From: Biscogniauxia marginata
Lineage: Eukaryota > Ascomycota > Sordariomycetes > Xylariales > Xylariaceae
Direction: 5' to 3'
Length of the DNA: 64,000 nucleotides
NCBI GenBank assembly: GCA_022695795.1
Contig: MU404116.1
Coordinates: 1 to 64,000, forward strand
Below the pieces are notes generated by a model. It worked only from the letters and a program-made list of their open reading frames with translations, ran no database searches and was not told where the DNA came from. The first letter of the stretch is position 1. The number at the start of each line of letters is the position of its first letter. Below, piece by piece: positions 34,276-45,779 of this stretch. A program made the translations under genes and the position numbers.

Positions 34276-34941
34276 GGCGACGGTAGATGTGATACACCAT
34301 CACTTTGTCATACGCAATGTGTAAGTTGTCAGGTCTTGGAGTGTGTTGTAAGTGGTTGTTGGTGGTGGTAGGCGGAAGAAAGAATTGAATTCAACTCTGA
34401 AATGTGGCGAATGCGGGCCGAGCCGCTGTAGCATTAGCGCCTCCCTAACCTCTTCGCAATGGAAGAGAAAAGCTACATCCCGAGCTCCTTCCTCAGGACT
34501 TCAGACATAAATTCTATCAAGTGACAGATGGTAATGATATCCAGCAACCGAAGGAAACTGCAGTCCGCTACCTACCTACCTGGTATCGCTTTCCACCAAC
34601 AAATCCAATCACCCCGCCGTGACAAGCAGGACAAAATGGATACTCTGCACGGAACAAACATTCTGCAACACACAACACAACACAAGTCACGTTTATTAAA
34701 CCCGTCAACACCTCGCTGGATTTTTGTATAGTCTTTTGGCACAATCCTGTACATCTACCATTTCTCGCATTCTTCACCCCGAACAAAGACATACATACTA
34801 CGTACACACTGGCATATATAAACCTTCTCGCCCTTGCACACCTAAGGCTCTCCTCAAAAGCCTCTTTCGTTTATAAAGACCCCCGCAACCAACAATCGTA
34901 GTTACATTTCTCTCGTCCCTTGTCAAGAATACACTAGCAAC
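34276..34941. other. Divergent promoter region
   Basis: About 670 bases between the minus-strand Rrn11-like gene and the plus-strand F-box-like ORF. It must hold both promoters. A short pyrimidine-rich leader precedes the plus-strand start. No RNA gene was recognised. Confidence 0.45.
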
Positions 34942-35394
34942 ATGGAGGAGCAGACCACCGTGACAGATACCATCATGACTACCACTGCCGACGTCACGAT
35001 GGGGGAAGACACCCAGCAGCTAGTCCGTGTGGCCGCAGCGGATAAAGACCCTGGCGGCAGCAACAACACTACCAACTACCCCAGAACCATAGACTACCTC
35101 CCTTACGAGCTAAGGCAGGCGATCTTTGATAACTGCCACGGGGAGCGCTCGATCCTTAGTCTCGCGTACACCTGCTGCCGCTTCTACGACGTGTATGCCA
35201 AGTCTGCCGGTCTTCGTCTCCGGATTCGCGAGTGGGCGAGATACTGCATAATTCTGCGAGTCGCGTTCTTCACCGCCACGTCTAACCCGTTCATGATCAA
35301 CCAGAGGATCTTAACACCACACAGGCGGACCTTGACAGCACTGAGTGAAGTGGTCTACAGGGACTATATTGACTCAGAGGAGCCGATATCGTGA
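34942..35394 (+). CDS. Small F-box-like hypothetical protein
   Basis: Short ORF of 150 residues. The core DYLPYELRQAIFDNCHGERS followed by LSLAYTCCRFYDVYAK has the layout of a fungal F-box (LP.EL...I......LL.L..TC...). F-box proteins act as substrate adaptors of SCF ubiquitin ligases through Skp1. The N-terminus is Thr/Asp-rich and disordered; the C-terminus is basic with no partner domain, so the protein is short for this class. The stop codon falls inside a perfect 13-bp tandem duplication (35381-35406), and removing one copy would extend the frame by 20 residues. It may be a truncated gene or a small independent one. A GTGAGC donor also overlaps the stop, so an intron is possible. Confidence 0.5.
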   Translation: MEEQTTVTDTIMTTTADVTMGEDTQQLVRVAAADKDPGGSNNTTNYPRTIDYLPYELRQAIFDNCHGERSILSLAYTCCRFYDVYAKSAGLRLRIREWARYCIILRVAFFTATSNPFMINQRILTPHRRTLTALSEVVYRDYIDSEEPIS

Positions 35395-35406
35395 GCCGAT
35401 ATCGTG
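35381..35406 (+). repeat. 13-bp perfect tandem duplication at an ORF stop
   Basis: Two adjacent copies of AGCCGATATCGTG. The stop codon of the F-box-like ORF (35392-35394) spans the junction of the copies. Confidence 0.9.
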
Positions 35407-35762
35407 GAGTAAGGTATCGTTGATTCCGGTATCGTATTGGATTGACCGGACTTATCAGCCTCATTAGCGGTAAATGAGAACAGCAAAGCGGAATATTCAG
35501 GTTAGGAGTCAAGGGCAATAGGATCCATGTACCTCTTCGTAGCAGCACAAAACTGTGGGCAACAGCGTCAGTGGAAAAATCAAAAGATATCAAAAGGAAA
35601 TTTTGCCATCATGGCATATGTACAAATGCATTTCCTTCTACTGATACAATTTTTTTCTTCCCTGGCCAGAACTAGAAGAAACAACCCAGTTTCTCGGCAG
35701 CAAAAGCTCACGTTCAGGTAACGATGTCGTAATAACAGGGTTGGATTGGGGAGCATCGTCTA

Positions 35763-36681
35763 TTACGAGTGTCGCTCAAAGTACGTCCACTGGCCCTCGG
35801 CCGGCTTCTCCTCTAGGGTCTCCCACCTGCGCATAATTAGCATTGGTTCGGCTCATAGGTAGCGCACCTATGTAGACCAGCCGAGCCGAGCTGCGAGGGG
35901 GAAAAACTCGGAGGAAAACTTACACCTTCGCGTCATACATAACATCTACGAGCTTCAGCTCGTTCTCCGCCGTCTGCACCACCTCCTCTATCAAGCCACC
36001 ACCTATCTTCCGCTCGACCTCCTCAACCCTACTACAGCGTCAGCACAAATGGCAAGGGTTCCCCCCCTAAAACCTCCTATTTTCACCGAGAACTTTTTTT
36101 TAAAAAAAAAAGAAAAAAAAAGAGACTTACTGGTCAGCAGTCATCTGCGGCTCGGGCTCCCACGCCTCGTCCTCGGGGACGGCGCCCTGCGTCCACTTGG
36201 AGCGGGGCTGAAGGCGCAGGATGTCGCTGCGCTCGGCGCGGCCGCGCAGCCCCTCGTCGGCGGGCAGGTCCTGCTCCTCGCCGTCCCACTCCTCGTAGCG
36301 CTCGTCGACGTTGGGCGGGTCGGGGCGCTCGGCGAAGGCGACGCCGCCGGCGACGCGGACGGCGGCGGCGGGGCCGAACTGGCTCTGCAGGGCGTCGGGG
36401 TGGGCGTCGAGGAGGCGGGCGTGGCGCTCGGCCCACTCGCGGTGCCCGGGGGGCACGGCGGCCTCGACGACGGCCAGGCGGTGCCGCGTCAGCGCCTCGG
36501 CCGACTGCCGGTACAGTGACGACTCGGGGATCCGCCCCAGCTTGTCGAGCGTGAGGCGGTAGAGGTAGAGCAGAGTCGACCGCGGCGAGCCGTGCGTGTA
36601 CAGGCCCGTGAGGCCCGTCGGGTTGCCGGGCTGCAGGTAGCGCGGCTTGACGCTCGCGAGGAGTCTGAGTGTCGGCCGCAT
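35763..36681 (-). CDS. Complex I 29.9 kDa subunit (B13/NDUFA5 homologue)
   Basis: Accessory subunit of mitochondrial NADH:ubiquinone oxidoreductase, matrix arm, NDUFA5/B13 family (29.9 kDa subunit in Neurospora). Three exons: 36131-36681, 35924-36028 and 35763-35826, with introns of 102 and 97 nt; 239 residues. The N-terminus is Arg-rich and mitochondrial-targeting-like (MRPTLRLLASVKPRYL). Family core: GNPTGLTGLYTHGSPRSTLL, LYRLTLDKLGRIPESSLYRQ, SAEALTRHRLAVVEA, then EPEPQMTADQ running across the first junction into VEEVERKIGGGLIEEVVQ. Later come AENELKLVDVMYDAKVWETL and EKPAEGQWTYFERHS at the end. All splice phases agree. Very GC-rich exon 1. Complete. Confidence 0.92.
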
Positions 36682-37369
36682 CGTCCCTTTTTTTTATCCG
36701 TGGTTCGAGGGGGCGGGTTCAATTGGCTCGGGATTGAGGGGGATCGCCTTGGGTCGATATGATGAGGGTAATTGAGATTCGGAAGCTTGGGAGACGTCAG
36801 AGCTCAAGATCACGTGCAGATGTGGGGGATTATGACTTAAAGTGGGCCACAGCTATAAACTGAACCAGCCAAGCACCTCATTTTAGTACCTACCTACCTA
36901 GGTACATACCTATGCTTCAATTATGTCATTCGGATTCTTGTAACAAGATAGAACACTGTAAGGGTTGACCCCCTATGAGGACCAGTAGGTAAGTAGGTGA
37001 CGTAGATGGCTGTGGTTAATACCTGCTAATATCATTGGTTCGCCGGTGAGAAAGATATAACTTAGCTCACTGTACTCCCACTCTACCTGCCAGATATCGA
37101 TGTGATCGATACATGAGGTAGGTACCTAGGTATCACTTATCATGTCACTCACGAGCTGTCCCCGACCTCCTTGAATGTGATGTAGGAGAGCCTACATGGT
37201 TCCGAGTGAAGATATAATCAGGTATAGGTAGCTAAACCAAATCCACTTAGGTATTACAAAACATAATCGGATCTTGGACTTAGGAGGTAGACTTGACGCC
37301 AATATTCGAGGTGATCGTCACATATAAGCACGTAAGATACAGCTACGTTTAGATTTGTGATGCTTAAGT

Positions 37370-37650
37370 TACTATATATAAACAACTTTATTAGTTTATA
37401 AAAATCATATAGTTAATAATAATTAAGTACCTCGAAGTAAAAAGACATTATATAAAATAATATATATAAAAATATTATAAAACGTATTAAAAGAAATTTT
37501 ATAATATTAAATAAAATATAAAATATTTAAATATTTTATTATTAAAATAATATTAATAAATAAAATAAAATAAACACCCCTTTTTTTTCTTTTTAAATAT
37601 AAAACTTAACATATAATTAATTAACATATAAAACGTGTTTTCACTACGGA
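37370..37650. repeat. Extreme AT-rich low-complexity block
   Basis: About 280 bases made almost wholly of A/T words (TATAAAATA, AATATTTTATT, TTAATTAA) in a region otherwise near 50% GC, with sharp edges. It could be a relic of repeat-induced point mutation, a mitochondrial-DNA insertion or a slipped microsatellite; no coding remnant can be read. Confidence 0.75.
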
Positions 37651-38859
37651 CTAATAATAAAAGGAATGGATTTTAATGTGGATGAAATTGAGCGAAACTA
37701 TCTGGAACGCAAACGTTGATAAAACTAGTTTGATCCGGAGAGACCCCGGGCTGGCCCATAGGCGCAAAGCAAAGGCTAAAAACAATAACTTGTTATCGCC
37801 ATCGTCGTCGTCGTCGTTATTATTATGGGCTTAAAATGCCCAATCATCCTCCTCCTCCTCCACCATTATTTCCACCTCCTCCTCTTCCTCTACCTCCTAT
37901 AAAGCATTATTAGTAAAGTATAAATAAAAGCAAAAGGTAGACTTACGAAGGCTTTTGTTTTCTTGGCCGAGGGCGCGGCGGCGCCATGGAGGATGGTGTG
38001 TTCTATTATCCAACAGGCTAGCACCCGCACGGACCTCGACGATGAGGCCCTTATAGGGGCCTCCTTCGCCGCATGTCCAACGCGAAGGATTTTCCCCTCG
38101 TCACCTCACTTTTCCACCTCCAATGAAGGGGGTGGTTTTTAGTCGTGGTCGGAGGTTTTTTATCCCGTCTATTATCCCTCGACGGTGGTTCGTCTAGTTT
38201 GGTGATGCCTATAGGGCTGGACAGATGGAAGGGAGGATAGCGTTAGGGTTGTAATTTGATTTTTAGACTATTAGTCTGAGATGGGCAGCTATTTCGAGTC
38301 CTGGTTCGAGGTGGCCGGCTACGACAGCGCACCGCCAGGCCTCGAATGGAAGGGGCTTATGCTTCCCCAATATATGCGTTAAACCACCTGTGCAACACCT
38401 GTCGAGTGAAATAGAAGTACCTACATATAGGCAGTTTTGAAAAGATATGTTATACATGCATGTAAGCAACTGTTGGATGACGAAAAGCACACCAAAAAGA
38501 AGGGATTGGGTGTTGTATTAGGCGTGGCCCAGAGAATCTAGCGTAGCTTGAGAAAATTTGCATTTAAACCCTTGGTGCATTGACCACCCCACACAGCCTT
38601 GGAGGTAAGATGTACCTAGGTACATGCCGGATCTACCTATGTAGCTGGTGGATTGGCTACCTTATATACCTAGGTATTTAATATCTCATTACTCATGAGC
38701 ATCATAAACCCCCTCCCCTTTTAAATGCAACTAGGCCTTCAACCTACACCATCCGATCCCTTTCAGCCCTGCCGTCCCGCAAACGCCACCATCGCCTCGC
38801 CTAAGCGTGCGAGACCCTCCTGGACCATCCATATCAGCCGCGACGGGAAGGTTTCGTAT

Positions 38860-39216
38860 CTATAGCCTCCTCGTTCTCGTCGATAAAATCCTCATCCCCC
38901 TTTCCATCCTCATCCACATCCCCACCACCACCACGATAAAGGTGGAATAATAAATGTGTGATATCCCACGGGCGAGAGGTGCACCAACTTTGGTCGTCCC
39001 GGGCGTGGTGGGAGCGCGGGCCGTCGCCGTCGCCGCTGCCGCGTGCACGGCGCACGCGATGAGGAGCTGCCAGAGCAGCACGAACAGGAACGTGCTCACG
39101 CTTGTGTCGCTCCAGAGTCGTTTCCAGGGGGGCGGCGTCCCATCGCTATGGCTGCTGCTGCTGGCTTTTATTACACTAAGAGCGACGACGACAGCCTTGG
39201 CGGACATGGTATACAA
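38860..39216 (-). CDS. Doubtful small membrane protein ORF
   Basis: A 118-codon open frame with a hydrophobic stretch (STFLFVLLWQLLIACAVHAA) after a Lys/Pro-rich N-terminus. A second frame overlaps it and ends in a plausible acidic tail (GDVDEDGKGDEDFIDENEEA). A frameshift or an unseen intron might therefore join the two into a type II membrane protein. Not recognised and possibly spurious. Confidence 0.22.
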   Translation of the reverse strand: MYTMSAKAVVVALSVIKASSSSHSDGTPPPWKRLWSDTSVSTFLFVLLWQLLIACAVHAAAATATARAPTTPGTTKVGAPLARGISHIYYSTFIVVVVGMWMRMERGMRILSTRTRRL

Positions 39217-39816
39217 CTGCGCACCGATTTATAACTTATATGTAGTCTGGATCGCTATGTGATCTGTAAATAGTTTGTTGTTTTACTGAATACTGAGGCG
39301 AAGCATATCTGATGCTAGATCGAATGATGACATACTTAGTCAATCAAGTCAACCTAATCAGCTCTCATCGATACAAAGAATTCTAGCCGAAATGCCTGAC
39401 ACGAAAGATCTACCTAGAAAGCTCACTATTTACGGTAGTGCATTTATCAGCTCAAACTCGAGATACAAGGGTGCGTGCGGCGTGCCAAAACTACTGGCAG
39501 AATCAAAACTCAATTGACTGCCTGAAAAAGAGACTTGTGAAACAGGCTGCTAGAAACTGAAACATAATCCGTCCACTCGAATCACTACAAACAGCTTTCG
39601 GGTTTTCTCTTTTATACTTGCAACTTGCTCTGGCACGTGTGTGCCTGGCCTGTCAAAAGTTAAGGAAAACAGATCCTAACATATCCACGGTCCTGGTCGC
39701 AGGTCCTCAAGACCACCTATAGGCTCGTCCAAGTGTGCAGTAGACTGTGCCAGCCGTCTATGTAGATATAAGCACCTAGTGCAGCATATGTATAGTTCTA
39801 TTTATGCATTAACCAT

Positions 39817-41091
39817 CTAAGAGGCGGTCTCGCGGCTCTTGCGGTAATTGGCCTACAATGACGTTGTTAATGGGACGAATTCTGTATAATCAGGGAGGGG
39901 GTTGACTGACCTCTTGTTCAACCTGGAGACCCTCAATGACAGGAGCAAGCTCGGTTAGAATCTCGTAGGCCTTCTTGTGATACTCAACCTGGGCAGCAAT
40001 GAGCTCCGCAAGGTTGCGGAGAGGCTCGGGGGTATCCAAAACCTAGAATAACGCAAGTTAGAAATATGCATATCAACACCGGTCTTTGGGAAAAGACATA
40101 CGTTCTTCATGACACCGACGGCCTCCTCGGTTTGGGTAACGAATTCGTCCTCGGCCTTCTCAATCTCTTCCTGCGCCTCGGGGCTGAGCTCCTCGGTGGA
40201 GGGCGGGTGCTCGTCGCGCGGGGAGATGGGACCCATCTTCCAGGTTGTACCCTTGGCACGAGACTTGACCGAATCCAATGTCAGGCGGGCCTTCTCGACG
40301 TTCTTGCGCGCACGAGTTGCGAACATCAGGTTGGTGTTCAAGGTGGTGTTCCAGCCAGCCAGGTATCTGCTCTGAATCTGCGCGTCTTGTGCAAGTCGGG
40401 CCTCGCCGACACGCTCGGAAGCCAGCGCATACTTCTCGAGGGCGGTCGCAAGGGGATCCTCGCCGGCGCCGGTGTGCTGCTGATGCAGAAGCTGGGAACT
40501 GGCCAAGCTAGCACGTGCGATGGCGTGGCTGAAGGTCTTAGGCTGGGGCTTCGCGGTCGGAGGCGCAGTCAAGGCAGCTTGGGCTTCAGCGGGGGTGGTG
40601 GCAGTAGAAAGAAGATGGACCTTTTCGCTGACGGTGCGACCGAGATCCGAGAATGTCTCCTTAATGTTGGGAGGGTAATCGTAGGGCTCGTTGGAGTATT
40701 GAGAGCTATGGAAGAGACGTTAGGTTTCAGGAAAAGCCAAGCCGCCGGTGTATTTGAGTCGCACTTACGTCACAGCGAGCATCTTCTGATGGACCTGCTT
40801 GAGAGCATCGACGCGCTTCTCCAGGTCGATGTAATCGGGAGGAAGCTGGGTCTGTAGAACTTAGCATTAGGTAGTTTCAAGGATGCAGTAGAAAAGACAC
40901 GAACCTTGTCATCGGCTTGGCCAAGTTGCTCCTTGGTGTATTGGAACGTACGGGAGGCGAATGGGGTGATTTGGGAGCCGATGTTGCTGCTTTGTTATGA
41001 GAATCAACGTCAAGCTTGCGGCAGTTCAACAGAGGGTTCCCGGATAATGCACTTACCTCAGGCTATTGCTGAAAGCCTTGAAGTTATCCAT
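39817..41091 (-). CDS. gvp36: BAR-domain protein, Gvp36 family
   Basis: Membrane-curving BAR protein of the Golgi/endosome Gvp36 type, acting in vesicle traffic. Six exons: 41057-41091, 40905-40986, 40769-40851, 40102-40705, 39911-40042 and 39817-39852. All introns are 53-70 nt; 323 residues. Spliced order: MDNFKAFSNSLSNIGSQITP, ASRTFQYTKEQLGQADDK, TQLPPDYIDLEKRVDALKQV, SQYSNEPYDYPPNIKET, LGRTVSEKVHLLS, the Pro/Ala linker TAPPTAKPQPKTFSHAIARA, ALEKYALASERVGEARLAQD, AGWNTTLNTNLMFATRARKN, then DEFVTQTEEAVGVMKN and VLDTPEPLRNLAELIAAQVE. The coiled-coil BAR helices run almost the whole length. All exon phases agree. Complete. Confidence 0.92.
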
Positions 41092-42676
41092 GATGGCAGA
41101 TGTCTTGATGTCGATGTTGCTGTCGATCTCTATGTCGATCTCGATATCGCAGAATTGCGGCCGGCGCAGATGCAGTCGCTCAGGATGGAAAGGTGAGAAT
41201 GGTGACGATGGAGGGGGTTGTGCTGTGAAAGGTGATCGAGGAAGCTCTCATATGAAAACGACACCTTTGGTTGGTCGGCGTTGCGGCCTTACTAACTGCT
41301 AGCTGCTAGTACCTAGTAGGTACGTACTTACCTATCTAAAGTCCGATGTACCTACCTAAGGTAGGCAGCCTCGTAATTAGGGTAGGTACCTAATTAATTA
41401 AGCATTATTACTACATAATGCATAAGGGGCACTGCACAAGTAAAAGAGCGGGGCCTACACGTGATTTTGCTAGCCTCTCCCCCCTATTCATCCCTCCCCT
41501 TGTCTTCAGGTACCACCACTACAAAATACTGATGCGGGAATTTATTGAAAGAGAATATTATCCATTACACGATTTTCAACAACGTAGATTTTATATTCCC
41601 AAAGTCTTCCTTATTAGCCGGAGCCAGACGTATGTAAAGCTCATAAATTATTGGAGTAACCAAAAATTCGTTACATATAAGTAGTGTCAGTCCGCTCGTG
41701 CTCCATTGCAAATCTTGAAATTTCACAGCGCCGAAGCCCCTGGTTGGGGACTGGGAATGAGTACATGGGCAAGTTATATGAGTACGCGGGCAACTCATGA
41801 GGTTTTCATCATGTTCATGGAACCTCCCGGACACCAACTTCCGGCCACGATACACTATTAGCATGCTGAGCAACCTACTTTCATCACTGCAAGGTGGAAG
41901 AAGCTAAGGGAACAGCGTACCTACAATCACCAGGGCAGAATTTTGTCTGAGGCAGGACCGTGATCACCCTTGGCAGACAGAGCAGGAGAAGAGTTCACGG
42001 GTGACGCCGTACTTGTTATACTTCGAAGAGTTATGATGATGACTGAAGGCCTTGATTCTTGCGCGATAAGATTATATAAAGGCCTTCATTTCTGAGTTAG
42101 ATCCTATGGTCGTACGTGACAGTGTCATAGGCGATTGATATATATACCATCGAAAACCAAGCTCGACTCAAATAGTAGCATCTACATCGGAGACAAGTGA
42201 ATCCATCCCAATATTTCCATTACTACACCGTTAGCTAGGACAAAGTTACCTATGGTGTTTCCTTTATTCAAGAATTTAACAGGCATTTTCAATCAACTTC
42301 ACTTTTAGTAGTCATGCTTTTCTTTACGACAATAGAGACAAATATAAATTACGCTTTGTTTCTGTCACGTAAGGTTGGCAAGCTAGGTATAATCAGTGTA
42401 TTCTTATATGTAGGGTGCAGAACAAGGCAAACGCTTGGTTTTCCTACGACTAAGCTGGGGGGATGAAGTCCTTGTATAGGTTGAAGCAAGTCTAATACAA
42501 GGCCGAAGGCTTTTATGTAAGACCTTGCCTTTGATGTGACGGCTGGGGACCGTCACATGGCATATAGTCCAACCTAGTCAATCAAGTTAGCCAATTTCTT
42601 GTTTTGGACCGACGTGATAGGGGCGGGGTGATGTGGTGTAGTTGGCTCGTCACTGCTGTGGCAGTTGATCGTGTTT
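41092..42676. other. Intergenic between BAR gene and NACHT gene
   Basis: About 1.6 kb. The first part is the BAR-gene promoter with TACCTAGGTA-type words at 41310-41390; the rest is the 3' flank of the NACHT gene. Short random ORFs only. Confidence 0.5.
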
Positions 42677-45600
42677 CTACCGTCTTGACAGTGGCATTCC
42701 GATGGTCAACCTGTGGGCAGCTTTGTTAGTTACTTTTTTTGGCGACTCAATAAATACCGGTGCGCTAGATTTCGAATCGGTTGCCCGGAACCGCTTAGGG
42801 ACTCGCTTCATCTCAGATGTCCTATGATGCTTTCGTTTATGGTCTTTGAGGCTCTGTTGAGTTGAAAATCCAACATCGTTGTAAGAACAACCTTCCATGC
42901 ATTGTAAAACCATCGTATGTCGTAATCGATGATTGCGAAGCTTTTCCTCTGATGGAAAACCCAGGATCGCTCGACTACACCCGTGGAAATCACATACAAG
43001 GGCCGTTGGGCTGAATTCTTCCTTGAAGTCGGACAACTCCCGTGGATCTAGACCCGTGACTACCGTTTGTTGAATGAGGAATCGTATAGTCTCCTGATAG
43101 CATTCCATAGCCTGGGCCAGCGGATGAGATTTTGTGTCCTTTGAGATTTCACTAGAAGATCGCCCGTATTGTTCCTCTAATCGCTGGATACGGTTGATTA
43201 TTTGCACTTGGCTGGCCACTCCTATCCTGGTCAGACGTACGTCAGGATCATCCCCTTCAAATTCGGTGTCATGAAGGTTCCCCCAGCGACTTTCGAGGGC
43301 CTTGCAAAGTTTGGTAACTTGTTCTCTCAGTGCATATGGGCCGGTGTCGAAGTTGCCTGGGTCCTCTAAACAATCTAGCAAGTGATCAATCCAATGCTCG
43401 TATGCGTAAGGGAGGAGTCCAAATAATCCTAACGCAACCCCCCTGATGTCACTAGCGACCAGGGATGCGCTGCGGAGAAGGTCAAGAGACTGGTTCATTT
43501 GGCTGATACATGAAAATGCGATACTCTGCTTAGACTCCTCGGCATTGAGGAATGGCCCACTTTCATTACTCAAAAGAAATCTAGACGTTTTCTAATCAGT
43601 CTCGTAACTATAACGGGAATCGAGGTCACATACTGTGGTACTGTTGAATGTATAAACATCAAGGTCCCTTCAGTTCCATCTTCTATAAGAGGCTTGCATA
43701 TATCAGTCGCATTAGTGAAAGGTCTCGTGTCATGGCTCATCACATCACAGCCAGGGTAGCGGGCCATTCCGCTCCTCACTTGGTGTTTTTGCAAAGGGGA
43801 TTGCCCCTTGTGGAGTAGAAGCCATGAGAATATTCGTCGCATCTTTGAGACATCATTGTTTGAGCATCTTCTACATATGTCAGTTAGTGTCCTTGCATAC
43901 CTATGTTCATGTTAGTATTTACAGTCTTGTCCCCCGAAACATGTGGCATTCTTACGCTTCTACAAGGGTTTTCGGGAGGGTCTGGATCTGCATGTGAAGT
44001 TCGTGAATGCTTGATGCGTTTTTTAGCAGCTCCAGAATCAAGTAGACCCAAAGGAACATTTCTGTACGTTTGTCAGGACCCTAAAGACGAATAGGAGGAA
44101 GGGAGACCAGTACCTTCTGCTTGGGCCAGTATTTTATCTTTCAAATTCTGGATTATACTGTCACCAAGCTCACCGCCATGCATTTTCCGCAGACTCGTGT
44201 TAACCACCAGAGCCAAGTCGGCTTGTATAGAAACTTTCTCCTCGCCCATAGATAATTGCGGCTTCTTGTGTAGTCCTGAGCTGATGCTTGGTATGTCCCG
44301 GCTAATAATGAGCAGCTTGCAATTCGAGACATGTTCTGTTAGTCGTAGCAAATCTTTGATAACAATGCCGTGTTGCGAAACTGGAAGCTCATCCAAGCCG
44401 TCTATAACCAGACGTGTATCGTCGAATTGATTCAACACCAGAGGAATAACTCTGTTAAGAACACGAGTCAATGGTTCTTCATTCCCTTGCACGCATTCGT
44501 CATGTATATATGGTCCGAAATGCTGCGATACTTTGATGACTTGCCCGCAAATGGACCGCAAGATGAGTGCGCTGACACATAAAGTCGGTGTCTGGTAATC
44601 GCAGAAGAAATAACAAACTGGGCGCTCACGGTTTGTGCGAAGTAGATCAATGATCCGAGAACATACGACCGATTTACCTGTATTTGTTAGTATTATCCCT
44701 GATAGAGGGTGGGTTTAATCTACCAGAACCGGGTTTACCATGCAGCCATAGAACCGAGCCACCGCGACCACGTTGGAGCCAAGACCTGAGTTTCGCGTTT
44801 TTCGTGATCCAATGATTTGTGCCATCCTGGCTGCGGTTTCTAAGCATGTCAAGCTTAGACTCATGGTCCTGATCATTGGACTTAAGCCATCCAAGAACTG
44901 TTGTCAGTTTCTGTGTCTCCCTTTGGTGCTCTCGTTGGATAGACTCTTCCGCATCCTTCTTTCGCTAGTCAACAGCTTGAGCAATGTCTAACGAGATGGC
45001 CTCGCGGTCCACCTGATCGCTGTAGAGCTTGATACTCTCAAGTAGACTGTCAAAACGATGACTCAAAAGTCCCCAGCACGATGTGAAGATAATCTTCCAG
45101 CCTACATGGCAAACATAAGTTATACGCTCTCCCAGGATTTTCATGGTGCATACTTGGCTTTTGTATTATCTTGAAAGCTCGTTGGTGGAATTCGAGGATG
45201 TCCTTAAATAAAAATGCTAGTAAGTGCTGGAAAGAGACATCGGTTCCAAATGCGTCGGTATATCAAGTGAAGCGTGGCATGTTAGCTCCGATGCGGCCGT
45301 ATGCCATTAACATCTTCTCAAGAGCATGCGAGGATTCGTGCACAGCCTACATCCGATTAGCTGAACGGATACCAGCAGTGCTAAAATTCAATAGAAAGCT
45401 CGTTCAGACAGTCAAGAAATAGAAGGAGCCCTACCAGTATGATAAATTTGATAGGTGCCTGAAGTTGAACGTGTTATCAAACCTCCAGATCTTAAGTTCA
45501 ATGGCAGATTATTTAAGGAGAACCCACCCATATCCAGGGCATATAAAGTGTCCCATTGCAGGCCACATCTAGAGCTTTCGAATATCTCTCGATGGCATCT

Positions 45601-45779
45601 AGGAACGGTATCATGCGCTCCAAATCTTGCATCCTTTGTCTCGAGGCGAGCTGCTGTTCTACTTGTTGAATGGCACTCTTCACATCCTCAAACGTAGTGG
45701 TCAGAACTGAGTTCGCATGCTCCGTTGGTATTGTTTTGCGGAAGCGTTCGCAAGATCTTTGGATAATTATTTCTGCCAT
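42677..45779 (-). pseudogene. NACHT STAND protein with C2H2 fingers, two nonsense codons
   Basis: NLR-like fungal STAND ATPase, a family linked to self/non-self recognition. Eight exons join in one phase (896 codons): 45528-45779, 45435-45458, 45154-45346, 44724-45101, 44114-44677, 43956-44061, 43634-43900, 42677-43580. The N-terminal domain has ERFRKTIPTEHANS and YSKALDVACNGTLYMPWIWA. NACHT: P-loop GKPGSGKS (278-285), Walker B LVIDGLDEL (372-380). The C-terminal region has two C2H2 fingers, CDFHGCSRAI...HRLRH and CMEGCSYNDV...HKRKHH (about 791-847). Two in-frame stops break it: TGA at codon 120 (45263-45265) and TAG at codon 202 (44965-44967), both inside conserved sequence that resumes in the same frame. 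The second could be removed by a 48-nt GT-AG intron that would cost conserved residues. Otherwise well preserved, so the inactivation is probably recent. Divergent from the SNF2 gene. Confidence 0.75.

Larger units (their letters stand above)
36682..39816. other. Gene-poor stretch with AT-rich block
   Basis: About 3.1 kb. It contains the AT-rich island at 37370-37650, trinucleotide repeats (CCTCCT, TCGTCG) near 37800-37900, several TACCTAGGTA words and one doubtful ORF at 38860-39216. No recognised gene. Confidence 0.5.

Noticed and set aside
37665..37720. Short frame with DEIERNYLERKR next to the AT-rich block
   Set aside because: Looks like a coding tail but it stops at once and no upstream exon can be joined.
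38263..38490. 75-codon minus ORF and its 34-codon sense counterpart as a transposon remnant
   Set aside because: No transposase or Gag motif could be named; too short to support.
45060..45350. NACHT gene read as two separate intact genes split at the stops
   Set aside because: Conserved sequence continues in the same frame across both stops, so one disrupted gene is the simpler reading.
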